The position numbers and the translations under genes are program-made. A DNA stretch of 64,000 bases, from assembly GCA_014905825.1 (NCBI GenBank), contig JACGCN010000010.1, positions 496,001-560,000 of the forward strand. Reading direction: 5' to 3'. This DNA comes from Lyophyllum atratum. Taxonomy: Eukaryota > Basidiomycota > Agaricomycetes > Agaricales > Lyophyllaceae. Positions 21,502 through 34,638 of the stretch are shown in pieces; position 1 is the stretch's first letter; each line of letters begins with the position of its first letter. The notes below the pieces were generated by a model. The model was not told where the DNA came from and did not search any database. It saw nothing but the letters and a program-made list of their open reading frames with translations.

Positions 21502-24500
21502 TTACTTCATGGTCGACGCGATCTGATCCAACTCTCTTTCGATCATAGAGTTAGGACATTTCTTCCGTAGTTCCCTATTCAAAGAAACACCCTACGTCAG
21601 CAAATCCCCGCGCACGACCCCAACGACATAGCAAACACTCACTCCAAGCCCTTCTTATCCCCTCTCTCCTTGCACGTAGTTCCTGCCATCCGCCACTCCC
21701 CACAGAGAACATACATCTCCGCTTTTCTCGGCCCGTCACACTTCGCCACATACGTCACCGCTTCCTTAGAATGACCCGTATCGACGAGATGCCGCACGAA
21801 TGCCTCATAACCTATTGGACTTCTTTTCGATTTCGAGAATGTCTCTAAGGCTTCGAAGTCTCCCAATGTCGTGAGAGCGTGAAGCTTCAAGTACCAGAAC
21901 CTGCGCGCCGTGTCTCAGCAAGCTGGGTATGTAGAAAATGAGAGAGAAGGGGTACCTCTTGTCAGGTACTTTGAAATCGGACTTGATTTTGTCCGCACGC
22001 TTGGACATGGCGTTCAGTATACACAGCCGTATCGTCTCGTTGATACTTGCGCCGAAAAATTCGACTTTGCCATCAGATTCCTTTTCCAGTTGCTGCTGCA
22101 ATATTAAAAGGCGTGTGGATTCATCCATCATCTAAAAAGTAGATTAGCTATTTGAAATTGATTATAATCTATAGGGACTCATTACCTTGGCTTCGAATGC
22201 ACGGTCCTTGTCATCAGAGAAGAACTTTTGCGCAGCTTTGATGGCTGCGAGTCTTGCTGATGGATCCTATAGAATACGATATTATTAACCCTGTCTCTGG
22301 ATAAAATATGAAGAGAGTACGTACTATCAATCTTGAGGCTTCATCTAGGGATAACACGGCACTTTCCACGCGTCGATCATCGGAATAATAGAAGTCACGA
22401 AGCATATTCCTATTCTGTTCTCGAGCATACACCTCGAGAAGTCGACTGGCAGCTGCCAACTTGGGCCCCCCGGACTCGATTAGCCGGAAAAAGTCGCCGA
22501 GCGTAAGCCGCTTGTGCAAATGTAGGAGAACATGATAAACTGAAACAGCGAGTCACGCAAGTCAATGATTAGAAATCAAGGGAAGGAGGCGTTAGCACTT
22601 ACCAAGATCTGTATCCCCACTGTCGACAGCTTTCTCAAGCGCTAACCGATCTTCTTTCATCGTCAGCAGAAGAGGCACTTGGTCCGAGGCCCTCGTTTCA
22701 TGATCCAGCAACTACATCGTTGCTATTCAATTTCCAGCATCCCCGACAGACCGAACGTACCTTCGTCGCAAGCCCGGAGCGTCCTACCTCCCACGCGCGT
22801 TTAGCGATATCCGCGTAACTTACATCAGCCCCGCCGAGCTCCTCGAATTTCTGAACAATCATCTTGCAAACTTCTTCGTCGCCGGTCAGTTCTGCCTCTT
22901 TCCCTGATCCGGTTGTCGAGGGCTTTGAACGTGAGATTTTAGCGCTCGCCCAGTGCTTCAGTACGGGATCGGGCTTGAGTGACAAAAATGCAGATATGCG
23001 AAGCGCGAGTAGATGCATGTTCCTGGATGTTAAGCGTTTGACGAGTTGCGAAGGTGATGCATGGATGTATCTTCATGGAAAGACGTCAGCCATCGCAATG
23101 ACAGGAGGCATCTAAGAAGAACATTACTGGGAGTACGTTAGAGGGATGCCAATTTCGTAAAATCGGACCGCGTTCAGAACTTTCAGTGTCTGGCCCATGT
23201 TGACGAAGTCCGTGGGATTGTGGAGGTCCAAAAATCCACGCCCGAACTTGGCTGCCTGGAGACTTCATGAGACATGGAACAAGAGCACAACACAATTTGA
23301 CTATTCACATTGAGTAAACGCCGTTGCCAAAACGGATCCCATTCTCGACCAGCGGCGTCGATGCATTCATCGACAGCAGCTGCTAGTTCTGGTCGAATGC
23401 TTCGAATGCTCTCGTCAGCCTTGGGCAGGCGCTGAGTGAAACTTTCCCATGCATCGTAGAGAATCGCAGATGGTGAGGTTGATCCAGGGCGGAATATTGA
23501 CGTTGAAGAGGCTGGACTGCGGGTTAAATGAGACCAAGACACGCGACTGACGCTTACAAGGGACTTTTTGGATCATATCACAAACATCCGGCCCCATAAC
23601 TCTCACCCCATCGGGTTCGGTGACAGCGAAGGTGGGACCAGAGTGGGCGAATCTGAACAGAACAATTGAATTGTAAAGGCGGATACTTGATGCAATGCGA
23701 CATACGTGAGGGTGTCTCCAAAAGGACCAACTAATACCACCAATGAGTCCCAAGTCACCAAGATCGCATCATTGCCACACCATTCTACTTGTCGTATTGG
23801 CCCTTCTGCACCGATAACCGTTGTGGTTTCGAACTCGGCCATGTTTCGTTGGAAATCGGTTGACACAACCCAGAGCGTGCCGGAGAAGGTCAGAAGTGCG
23901 AGAGATTTGCCATTGGGGGACGGGGATATATGAGTGAAGGGACCGCGTGAAAGACGTTGGTCCACGACTTCCAGGTTATCGACGCTCAGCATCGTGGAGT
24001 CTACAGATAGGAGGACTTCGACGTGTCTTGAGATGTTGACATCTGGAGGGATGACAGACCACACATGGGGTGGCTCAGACAATCCTGGTCTTCAACATGA
24101 GAGGAGAATTCGGTATGTGAATTTCCGGGACTCACCAGGATTCGCCAGTGTAAGTGGACGACCGCCTTCCCATCCTTTGACCTCCAGCAACGTCAAGGAG
24201 CCAGTCATGGCCACTAGCCCATTGTCGTGTATGCGCGCGTCGATGACGCCAAGTTCTGCCGCCTCACTTCCCAGCGAGTATTGCTCATAGTCTCCTTGCA
24301 AGTCATACAATCTGTAGACTCCCTCCTCGTTCAAGATGACAAGCCTCTCATCTAACGTCCACCCAAAGCGGATGACTTTGCTTTGATCCCACTACCGAAA
24401 CTGTCAGCTCCAGAGCTGTGACGCAATATATAAGAATATCCACACTGAACAACAGTAGACCCTCCCCAGCAGGCGAATACACCTGTATCTGCGCTTTAGA

Positions 24501-24752
24501 AAGCGAGGTCGTAGCTCGTCCTAGAGCAATAAGCTTCGAGCTATCACGCATGAGAGCTGCAATTGAGAGTTAGCGCTTGTCATTCGATGTGCAGATCAAC
24601 AAGCAACCTAAAGGTCCACCATGTCGACAGCCAGCCACAATGTAGTCGCTCAGCTTTGGGAGCTTGCCCGTCACTGAGTAGAGCTGCTGTCTTCGATAGA
24701 ACACATTCCCGTCTTGCATCGCCTCCCATGTCGCCGTCGGATGTTCGACCAT
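21502..24752 (-). CDS. VPS16: Vps16, HOPS/CORVET core subunit
   Basis: Core subunit of the class C Vps complexes, which tether endosomes and vacuoles. The N-terminus [15 protein letters not shown] is followed by [10 protein letters not shown], the usual opening of Vps16. The N-terminal beta-propeller is spread over the exons from about 24750 to 23200 (for example [19 protein letters not shown]). The C-terminal alpha-solenoid runs from about 23000 ([34 protein letters not shown]). The last exon, after an intron at 21639, gives an end reading [20 protein letters not shown] and TAA at 21504-21502. The frame that continues past the donor at 21639 into TGA is not the real end. About ten introns. 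Length and order fit the family; no break seen. Confidence 0.9.
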
Positions 24753-25147
24753 GATTGGAGGTTATGGGGAAATGGAGGCGAAGCCAAGTCACGCAACTGT
24801 GAGTGCGCTCGGGCGCCGACAACGCGCCTTGCATCACGTGATACATTCCGCCACCCCGATTTCCGACTCCCGACGCAAGGCCACGATTAATATTGTCGAA
24901 GTCTCGAAGAGCAGCCAAGAGTTGAAAAGGGACACCTGGCTAATCGTTCAATCCCAACGGAAGCAAAACAGTCCTATAATACATTTTTACTACATCCGTT
25001 CAGATGATTGTCCTGTCCTTGTACATAGATACATACATAGTGATAAACAACAACGACCAGAAAGCTTTTGGAAGACGATAAAGAGCGACGAGTTATCATG
25101 ATTAGGTTCGTGTTGGTGCGTGACTGCACAGGCGTGGAAGGCAGCGT
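24753..25147. other. intergenic between VPS16 start and arrestin-like stop
   Basis: About 395 bp without a supported gene. It should hold the VPS16 promoter and the 3' UTR of the next minus-strand gene. No clear motif seen. Confidence 0.4.
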
Positions 25148-26827
25148 TCAGATGATTCGAATGGGGATTCGGGCACGAACGTCGTCCTGCCCAATCAGCA
25201 CTGAAACGTCAAGATAGTACTGGCAACACGAGCAGGGTCAGACAAGAGGTACACACAAGTCCAAAATCATTCATGGCCTACCTTCACACTCAAGCCCGCC
25301 CAGTCGATGCAGGGAAGCATCTCTTTCTGTAACAGAACTTTGGCTTTATGGAGACCGTCTGGAAGAGATGCATGCGATTCCAGTGTAGGATGTCCCCGAA
25401 CATCGCCGAGCTGATGTCGTGGACGTTTCGGAAAGCCTATGCAGATACTGTTCTGAAGGGTGGCGGATTCCGTAAAGACTGTTTGCATAGGTAGCCGAGG
25501 CAACGGTTTATCTCGCAAATCGGGGTTCTCTTCCAGTATCTTCGTTGCGCGAACTATCCGTGAATGGCCACCTCGGGGGACACGCTTCAGAAGCTTGTTG
25601 CGTGGTACGTCAGATTCTTCACTCGAGCTCGAAGGTGTATGTGGCGGCGTTGGCAGCGGGGATTCCGGCTCAGTGACCGTAACCTGTCGTAGGAGAGATA
25701 CCGATATCGTGGCATCAGCGGCAATTTCCTTCGCCAGGTCAGGAGATCGAGGTGTTGTCGTGAAGACGACAAAGTATGGGATTGACGACGGCCGAGAAAA
25801 CGTGACTGACGTAGGCAAGGTGACCTATGAGAAAAGTTCGAATGCTATTTGACGTTGCAACGTTAGAAACAGCTCACCGCACATCGAAAAGGGATAGGCC
25901 GATCGGATCTGAGCGGCATTTCTAACCAGGATTTTGGGTTTTGCGGTGAAGCATCCACAGACTGGAAATCTGGGTCGGGATGGAACAGTATAGGTACCTC
26001 CAATCTACAGATAGAAAATCAGCGTAAGCCGACGGCGATCAATCGCTCAATACATACGTCGGTGCATGCTCCAATGCATTGCTGGCTTCCCATGTAACCT
26101 TGACTTTGTATATGACATCAAATGCACCCGACGAGGGTCCGGGGTCCATGGAACCCGTAAAAGAAGGAGGCATTTCCTCTCCAGGCCTACAGCTGCGAGG
26201 GAGTTCGAACGAAAAGGGAAAGGACCTCTCCACCGCCGTAGCATTCAAGTTTAAACTAGACACACTTGGTCGACGCTTGATGAACGCATCCCGGAAGGCC
26301 GAACGGGGAGAGCTCGGTTCGGCTCCGGGGGAGACAGGTACAACAGTCGACGAAGAGAAGAATACATGTTTCCGTTTTCCAGAAGTTGAACATTCTGGGA
26401 CAATGTCCCCGTCCACGTGGGTCGAAGAGTAGATGAAGGCGCCTTCAATCTATTTATGAGTTAGTTGACATATTCGAGCTTGAACGTCAATCTCTTACAG
26501 AAATAGTTAACTTCCCGGTGTGATAGCAACTCGGATCGAGAACAACCTTGCCTCCGACCTGATCATGGTCACTAAAGACTGCAAGAGGTCCTGTATCTTC
26601 GGTATTGTCCTGGAACGCTTTGACAGATGGGCTATATAGCTGAAGCTGCATCCGCAGCGAGCTAACGACCATATATCTGAGTCAAGGCACTCATAAGAGT
26701 TGTAGGTAGATTCTTACCGGTATATCGAAACATGCGAATATGCGAGCGTTGGTGTGGTCGGGCTGAAACTGGACGGCGGGCGGCGAGATTCGCCGCTGGA
26801 CATCGATTCTACTCGACGACGAGACAT
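25148..26827 (-). CDS. arrestin-like protein
   Basis: The N-terminal exon starts MSRRRVESMSSGESRR at 26827 and splices (CG|gtaaga) into RYMVVSSLRMQLQLYS. An arrestin-N fold follows: VGGKVVLDPSCYHTGKLTIS, then FSFELPRSCRPGEEMPPSF and FDVIYKVKVTWEA. The C-terminal half includes a Pro/Ser-rich insert (about 25610-25680) and closes with a short last exon reading YYLDVSVLIGQDDVRARIP and TGA at 25150-25148. Fungal arrestin-like proteins act as adaptors for ubiquitin ligases on membrane cargo. I did not see a clear PY motif, so this role is by family only. The start could lie further upstream, as the frame near 26880-27149 is open. Confidence 0.72.
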
Positions 26828-29785
26828 GACTGGCTGGGACGAGACGTAGTGGACTTGGCTTTAGACGTTCGAACCAACTTCAGCGACGGCGAAGGGGCGG
26901 GAAACACAGTTTCAAGAAGCTAGATATATACCACACGGCTCCCTTCTTAGCGAGAGAAGTCACCAGGAACATGGAGGCTTTTGGGAGCTCGAGAACCAAG
27001 CATGATATGAGGTGATGTGCGAGATGCGGAATTGTTGTGAAGAAAAAAAGATCGCGACCCGGACTTGCGGAGATCTCTACGAGCCAGAAGAGTGGTTGCG
27101 GGGGTATGTACCGTTTTTGGCACTTCTGGGAAAGAATAGAGTTTACCAATCTCTCACGGTTGTTTAGACGAAAGGGTGATCACAGGTCAACAACACCTCC
27201 ACACCGATAAAAGGCCGAGTCCTCTACAGTCGAACCTGAAGTGGGCGCTCTGAGGTACTTGCTTAACCATAAAAAACACAGCCTACGCGTTGGATTGGAG
27301 GCCTATGAGGTACACACCATGGGAAAAGCCGGCGGTGATCTCCAATCAGTCGAAACCATGCATACCGTTTTAGCTTCGTTCATAGCAAGCCTTCGGCGCA
27401 ATCGCATCAATCGTTGACATGCCTAGCTTTCGTGCAAATGTAGCTCCAGATAAGTGCTCGTCATGAGCGATGACTTGTAAATCTGCATGAGTACTGGGAT
27501 TATCCATAGTGAATGTATGTCAATGTGGAGTGAATTGAATAGGCGGTTACGCACGGCGTTACGAGACCCTCACTAGAACCATTATCTTGAGCACCGCTGA
27601 GGACGGTCCACACGTTTCTCAAGCGAATGTCAATTATAGATGCCGTGGTAGCGTTTGGAGAAGCCGTAATAAAAGAACAGTTGACCCGGACCGCTGCACG
27701 TTGATTGGTTGACTGTAACACCTTTAGCTGCAGAACTTGAGTTCAACAGGGAATATGATTCGGTCCCCATATCAACAGGAGAAGGGAAGTGGGCAAAAAT
27801 GCTTTTCCTTGATCAATATCTGGACCAAAACGGATGGGGCATCTGATACAGGGAGATGACGTCGTAGTTTTCTGTGAGAGGAACATTGGTTGCATAGAAA
27901 CAACGACGGACGAAGGACATGAATACATGAATTCATTCAGTCCTGGCTGATCATATTGGGCGGCGTAGAAAACATACCGCAGCCACACCGCTCACCACGA
28001 GCACTGTCCGAGCTACGCCACTGACTGAGGCCCATCAGGTCTCAGGAACCATGTTTCCCTGTGATCACCTGGTGCAAGGCAAGGTGAGGAAGTCTATACA
28101 AGATGGGTGTAATCAAGAGGCATTTGGTATTGATACACTCAGGAGTCCAAAGAAAGTGGCGGGTCAATTGGTTCCCGAGGCCGAATGCTATTTCGAAGGG
28201 GACCTTGAACGGAACACATGGATTTTGGCTAGAAACACCGAGGAAGAGATGGTTCGACATGGGTCGCCATGTAATTTTGAGGAGGTCCGCCGATCCGTCG
28301 TAGGTGGTCGAATCGGAGTCGTGTGGATGTGGCCAGATGACCTAGCCATGATAGAAGCAAGACACCAGATTAGATTTGGGTCACACACAGTTAAAAAGCT
28401 ACCTTCGAAATTCAAGAGAAATCGACAAAAGGAAATACAAAGATTAGGGAAAGATGACACGATGTGACAGCGAGCAGGGCTTGGCCAAGTGACTCGCGTC
28501 CCGGGAACATCGTTAATCTCGGTTTGGCGCCAATGGGGAAAACTTCTGTCTTGAGATGCCGAAAATATGAGCACGGTATGCGATCGTGATCAACATGACA
28601 TTACATACACGTCAAGGTTCGGATATCGGGAAGACATTCAGAGGTTTCGTAACCGGCTTTGAAGAAACTGGAACTTTGAACATGTGAGGAGGCTGAGGCG
28701 CAGCTGCAAGTCAGGTGTGAGAAATCACATCCCAGAAGTTGACTAAGAACAAAAGGGATTCCAGGGACGACGAGAGTATGAATCACTGAAGCAGCGGGAC
28801 CCTAAATTTCAGCTGACCCTGCTCGATGGGTGCGGAGCAACTGTTGAAGATAAGATTGGAAAGGCATTTCGTCAGAATATCAGACCACGCCACAAATCAA
28901 AAAGGAACTGACAAGGGCAGAAGACCCAGAACAAACATATACATTAGGAAGGTCGGTGAGAACGTGGCTGGCTTTCGTTTGACTGCGAAGAGGCGAAATA
29001 CGGCGTGTGAGATGGGAATGCGTCGGCGTAGAAGATTGCCTTGGGTAGAGGACAAAAATGAGAATCTTGGTAATTCTGAATCTAGATAATGACGCTTCCA
29101 GATATAATATCGCATATGAACCCGAAAGATTTTCCTACCACAGAACTGTGGCGAATTGTAGCAGTGGGCTTCTCCATCTCACTCCCCAGCGGCCGTGAGC
29201 GCAATAAAACTGCTGCCGCAGCTTGTCGGTTGCAAAGGGAAGAAAGATTATTCCGATTCCTCTAGCTTTCGGGGATATAGATAATGAACTGTCCACCTCG
29301 GACGGGCAGTGGTGCAGGGATGCCACAACTTGAGCGCGTTACTACCGTCTGGCGGATACCAATTCTCTTCCAGAGGCGTATGAGCGCAATCAGCTGAGCA
29401 TCGTTTACCTAGACACACTGCTCACAAGGGAATAAACATGTCAGGAGGTGGGAGAGACTCACTTCTTTTCGAAATCCATTTGGCAGTGATACAGAAATGG
29501 TACAACGACTTCGCGGTGGAAAGAAGGAGAGAGACCCCTGAGGCAAGAAGTGGGGTTCCTATTGGACAGTTATACAGCCTCCAGAGTATATGGTCATATC
29601 GTGGAACGTGTGGCTCTTGTTGCCGTCGTAGTCGTGGAATGAGGTTCACAAGTCGCGGTATTTACACCTGTGTGTCCATGTGTACCTTGCCCTGGGAAAC
29701 CCGTGCGATATCATTATGATCAGATACGACGGATCCGGAAAGACGTGCCAGTGAGCCTCTTTGAGTCTTCAACAATTGCACCGAC
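26828..29785. other. gene-poor stretch
   Basis: About 3 kb with many short frames on both strands and none that forms a recognisable protein. The longest is 28051-28467 (plus, 138 codons, charged, no family). An overlapping minus frame (28188-28574) is as long. It may contain decayed genes or repeats, or lineage-specific genes with introns I could not place. Confidence 0.35.
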
Positions 29786-31224
29786 ATGACGTTGAGAGTA
29801 ATCATCACAGGCAAGACCCGGACACGTCCATCTTCATTCAGTTGTCAAATAGTGAAGCTGAATCGATTACCGATCTGCAGGAGCATCCGGCGTTTTGGGC
29901 TCGGCAGTGCGAGAGGCTTTCAACTTCAAGGGAGCCCAAGCCGAGGTTCTCGGGCTCTCCCATACAAGATCGGGTGAGGGATTGGTGCAGCTCGACCTCA
30001 CGAACGAAGATGAAGTTGAGAAGGTGTTCAAGGATTTCAAACCTAATTGTACGTCCTAGGGCTTGAGTCGCCGAGGCTCCTTGCTTACATTTCAGGGGTG
30101 ATACATTGTGCTGCTGAAAGACGTCCAGATGTCGCAGAAAAGGTGTGGTACCTCATTTCCACACTTCTAGAGACACTTGGCTGTTTCTCTGGCCCATCTA
30201 ACGTTCACTTGGTAGGATCCTGAAGGAACCCGTATCGTGAGTTGGCCTGAGGTTCTGCTTTCGGGAGTTGAGCGACAATCAATAACATATACCCATATCG
30301 CGGCCCATAGCTCAATGCACGAGTGCCCGAGCACTTAGCCTCTCTCGCAAAACGCCTAAAGTACACTTTGGTATATATCTCAACAGGTTTTCCCGCTTTG
30401 AAACACTTGCTGGCGGTCGAATGTTAATCCTGTTTTCGCTCGCAGATTATGTATTTGATGGAACGTCGCCACCGTATACGCCTTCAGCCGCAACGAACCC
30501 CCTGCAACTATACGGACAAACCAAACGTGATGGAGAGCTCGCGGTTCTCGGCGTCGTCGGCGCCCCCGTCATCGTCTTGCGCGTTCCAGTACTGTACTTA
30601 TTCCTTGTTCAAGTAGAAATGGCTTGCGTGTTAACGGAAGATGGCTTGCAGATATGGACCTTCCCCGAAGAACTCCGACTCTGCGATCAACATCCTCTTA
30701 GATGTGGTACAAGATCAATCTGGCAAGACATATAAGATGGACCACTACGCCACGCGCTGGCCCACAAACGTCGTTGATATCGCGCATTTCTTGGTTCGGC
30801 TATCTGGTACGTGTAACGAGCGTTCGCCTCTGTCTACGTCTGGTTTGAAAAGAATAAAAACAATCGAACCGGTTCTGTAATCCAGACATCCCCCCTTTAC
30901 CGCATTCCCCTCCATCTTTCCGTTTTCTGATATGCGTCCCATACAGGATATAAGAAGACGATTCCCCCAATATTACACTACTCCGCAGCTGAGCCGTTCA
31001 CAAAGTACGAGATCTGCCTTGTTTTTGCGAAGATCCTTGGCCTCCCGCATGGACACATCATTCCGGACGCCGAACCACCAAGCGGTCCTGGCGCAACGAC
31101 GCGCCCCCGCGATTGTCAGCTATACACAAGGGAAACGGAAGATCTACATGTTACTGAGGAAGGAGATCCTTCGCTTGGGCTATCATTGTTTGAGGAGTGG
31201 TGGAGGTCTTACTTGCGCAAATGA
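29786..31224 (+). CDS. MAT2B/RmlD-like NAD(P)-binding reductase
   Basis: Extended SDR of the RmlD group, most like the regulatory beta subunit of methionine adenosyltransferase. Exon 1 encodes MTLRVIIT and joins to GASGVLGSAV, together the GxxGxxG Rossmann motif, through an intron that starts with GC (ACAG|gcaaga) and ends at CAG near 29878. Then come VIHCAAERRPDVAE, the active-site region ISTDYVFDGTSPPY (split by an intron inside the Thr-Asp codons) and YGQTKRDGE with the Tyr-x3-Lys pair. The C-terminal substrate lobe ends SLFEEWWRSYLRK with TGA at 31222-31224. About seven exons. No break was found once spliced. Catalytic or purely regulatory role is not decided by the sequence. Confidence 0.83.
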
Positions 31225-31426
31225 TTCTTGGAAACAATGATAAGGAAATAATGACTGCATACAAGTAGTATCTGGATATCTGGTCTACTTCGCCCGTGTG
31301 CGAAGGGTACTGTACATAGCTCTCAATGATGTGATGGAGTAATTCACGTCTGCTTATCGAATTTGTCGGCCATGCTCTCGCCTAAATTCTGCTGACGTCT
31401 GGGAGCCTGTTTATCCTATATCATTA

Positions 31427-32011
31427 CTATTCGTCAGGCTCTGCTCGTTTGCAAGCCGACAATTCAAGCTCGTTACGTACCGATTCAGCTTTTGATTCTG
31501 ATTCCGGTTGGAAATATTCTGGATTGACATTGACAAGTGAATGAGAAATGCCCCCGCTTTGGGAGATGAAAGGATTATACGCACGCTTTCGCTGGTCGCT
31601 ATCTTTCACCCATTCCACCTTCTCTCCAACTCTATGCACTGATGATGCTCCCATGGGTCTATCTTCGCCAGTCGCTTCCAATGGGGGCGATTGAGTTCCA
31701 GAAACCGTGGACATGATGTATAGGATATGGGTGGCGCTTGATGTCGTGTTATCACCCTCGCGATTGTAGTGGGAGCTGAAGTTACTTGACCTTGTCGTAA
31801 TTGCTAACTTTATACTCGGCAATGGTGTGATTTGGAGTGACATCAGCGCCCCAGTGACGACGTCATTGGCGATGCCTTGTGCCGGTCTATTTCTGTCGCT
31901 GCTGCGCCACCCAGCATCCGGTGATCTCAAGGCGCTTGGCGTCCCGTGTGGTAGACTAAAGATAGAATAGGCAATTCCGCAGACATGCGAGCGACTTACG
32001 CCACATGCCAT
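31427..32011 (-). CDS. uncertain ORF, possible 3' part of an unknown gene
   Basis: An open frame of 194 codons, Ser/Thr-rich with a charged C-terminal tail (ending CKRAEPDE). An apparent intron (GTAAGT... near 31990) may link it to upstream exons at about 32040-32190 and 32270-32485 on the same strand, which would make it the 3' part of a larger gene. I recognise no domain. Confidence 0.3.
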   Translation of the reverse strand: MACGVSRSHVCGIAYSIFSLPHGTPSALRSPDAGWRSSDRNRPAQGIANDVVTGALMSLQITPLPSIKLAITTRSSNFSSHYNREGDNTTSSATHILYIMSTVSGTQSPPLEATGEDRPMGASSVHRVGEKVEWVKDSDQRKRAYNPFISQSGGISHSLVNVNPEYFQPESESKAESVRNELELSACKRAEPDE

Positions 32012-32624
32012 TTTTTCAGGTTCGACTTCCGCGCTAGTGCATTGGCCCTCACGCTACTGGTCAGTTCCGTTGTTGCTGAGGCGTTTTAAATTCGATAGAA
32101 GTCATACCGGTTCTGTACTCGGTATCGAGTTGAGGTCCACGGGTTGACAGCAGCGGAGCGAAGGGCAGCGAATACATTCGAAATGATGCGGCGCATCTAC
32201 AGACATTAATGGGTTGAAATCAGCATCCGAAAGGCATGGAGGTATATATCCTTAACATACCGCTAGCCGGAAATCTCGACTAACCGCCTCCACAAGCTTG
32301 GACAGTCGTGCACCGTCCAGCAATGCAGTCAATATGCAGACCATTCCGTGCTTATCAGTCCAAGAGTGATCACACCAACGAAAAATGAAACTATCAGTAA
32401 GTACGAAGCCTCGAAATGGTATGGGTAGAACGCTCTCATCGCAGGAGTCCTGAGCACTTAGTCCTCTAAAGCGCACCACGCGCAAAACTGAATAGCATTA
32501 ATAGCTGCCGACCTGGTATGATGTTGTACACTTAAGGAATAAAAATACACCGTGCAAAAAACGATAGCAAGGGCTGGAGGGTAAATCCTAGTGTAGTGGC
32601 GATACTCAACTAGGTGGGACCCGA

Positions 32625-34638
32625 TCAAGGGGACTGCATGATCTTTTGCAATACGCGCAGGGCATCATCCCTTCCCAAGACGCTGGCCACGGTTGAACCA
32701 CCCTCGTCTCTCAACGTGGCATGGACGACCAGACGCGCGACGATCTCGCCCTAGGAATTGAATGTTATTATATGTAGGCGAGAAATGGGGGGTAGGAGAC
32801 TTACCAGCTCAACCATGGCAGCAATCACGATAAGCCTTAAGAAAAAGTATCTTCAGCTTTATTACGAATCACGAGACAGGGGAGGGAGTCCCTCACCAGA
32901 TGACAATCCACGTTATCCGCGTCATCTCATTATTATTCAGATGGTCATGTATCGCATCCAGCTATCCCACCAGAATCTCATAAGCCCAGGAACCCAAAAG
33001 ACAAACAGGCAGGGAAGGGAGGGGACTTACGAAATCACTCGCCACACCAAGTTTCTCATTCAACACCTGAACCCGCCCCTTAATCTCCATATACTCCCTA
33101 ACCGCCTCATACAGCTCCCCCAGACTCGCCTCGCTCCAGAACAGCTCCGGCACGTCCAGGACGTTCGACACCAGGTTCACGTCCCGGCGCAGCTTGAACA
33201 AACGGCCTGTGAACATGAGCGCGTCGCGACGCCGCATTTGCAGCTTGCCCGAGGTTGCGAGTTGGGCGGGGATGGAGCGCGCAACGGGGGAGGAGAGGAC
33301 GCGTTGGGCGGTGGTTTCGTACCGCGCGAGGAGGGTGGATTGGGCGAGAGCGTGGGCGATGGAGAGTTTGAGGAGGTGCGAGCGGGATTTAAGAGCTGTT
33401 ATAACTGGTTTAGCTGGTGTATGGGTGCTGGAAAGGTTTTACGTACTGAAGAAGTCGTTATAAATCCGCGGGTACGCGATGTGTGGGTCGTGCTGTTGGT
33501 GGACATGAGTGGGAGGAGTCGCTCTTTACAAGGTGAATGGAAGCGTACCGTAAAGTGGCACTCTTCAATCTCCCAATCATCCTCCTCAAACGGTCGTTTC
33601 ATAATCCCCGCCCGCCCAATGTCATCTAAAATATCCCGCTCATGCCGTTCCTCCATTCCGAAGAACACAACAACCCCGTACTCGAAGAACACCGCCTCAG
33701 CAACCTCATTGCTCTGCGGGGACTTGGCGCGCGGCGGCGTCTGCCAGTGAACCAAGCGCTGAGGGGGCGTCTCCGTTTCCGACGCGGAAGAGCTCAAAGC
33801 AGCGCACGACTGTTCTGGTTCGAGTTCCGTTTCTGATTGAGGCATCAGCTCGGGTTCGGAGCTGGGTGTGAACAGGTCGTGGTGGATTGCGGGGGGTGTT
33901 GAGGGCAGGGCCTTGCGTGTGTCAACGGGCGAGGAGGATGAGACGTAGCCTTCGAGCTCGCTGGAGCGCCGCCGGATGGGGGCGCTGAAGTACGAGCCTT
34001 GGTACCCATTTTCTTCGGCTTCGGAGAGGCGAGAGAGGAATGACTTGCCAGGGGGTGCATGTGCTGGTGCGGAGGAACGGATGTTCGTGTCTGGCCCGTA
34101 CCCTGGTAGGAGAGGTAGGTGGTACATCTACGTGGCCATCGTACAGGTTCAGTATAACCGCGGTTCGGGTGAAAATAAGACTCACAGCATATATAGCCTC
34201 ATCGAATACCCTGGGCGCAACGTTGTGCTCACGCTTCAGGAACGTAGCTAGGAGTTTTGTCTTGAACGACTCCGCAACGCAATATGCGGTGATTCGCTTG
34301 AACCCAGCATCCTTCCTCTGCTCCTTGCTCATCCGCTCCGCCTGACTCTTGTATTCCCGCACCCCGGTGCCCGTTTCATACCCCAGCGTCAGGTCCTCAT
34401 CTACGTCTGCTAGGAGAGGTTTCGTCTGCGGCGCAGAGGGAAGTACCACCAGCTTTTGCGACGTTTTCGAAGTGCGTTGGGCTTTTGGGCCGCCCGAGTT
34501 GAGCGAGGCGCGCCTGGCTGCCCGTGCCTTGTCATCACCGGCATTGCCAGTGGCTAGACGCGTGGGAGGTCGACGCCGACCTGGAAGTTTTGTGCTAGAG
34601 GGCAGCCGAATAGGGCCTGCTGCTGGCTTGCTTGACAT
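32625..34638 (-). CDS. RMD1/DUF155 family protein
   Basis: Member of the Rmd1/Rmd8/Sif2 (DUF155) family, proteins of the mitochondrial or vacuolar membrane. A basic, low-complexity N-terminus of some 100 residues precedes KRITAYCVAESFKTKLLATF and the conserved LKREHNVAPRVFDEAIYA. After an intron comes a Ser/Glu-rich insert, then the core pieces VFFEYGVVVFFGMEERHERDIL and EECHFT. Next is FKLRRDVNLVSNVLDVPELFWSEA. Close to the C-terminus a hydrophobic helix (TWIVIWLIVIAAMVELGEI, split by introns) is the expected membrane anchor. It ends at TGA 32627-32625. Five or six exons. The plus-strand frame at 32758-33750 is a shadow of this gene. Confidence 0.85.

Noticed and set aside
32758..33750. 330-codon plus-strand frame
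   Set aside because: It lies opposite the RMD1/DUF155 exons, whose family motifs are clear; the composition is that of an antisense shadow.
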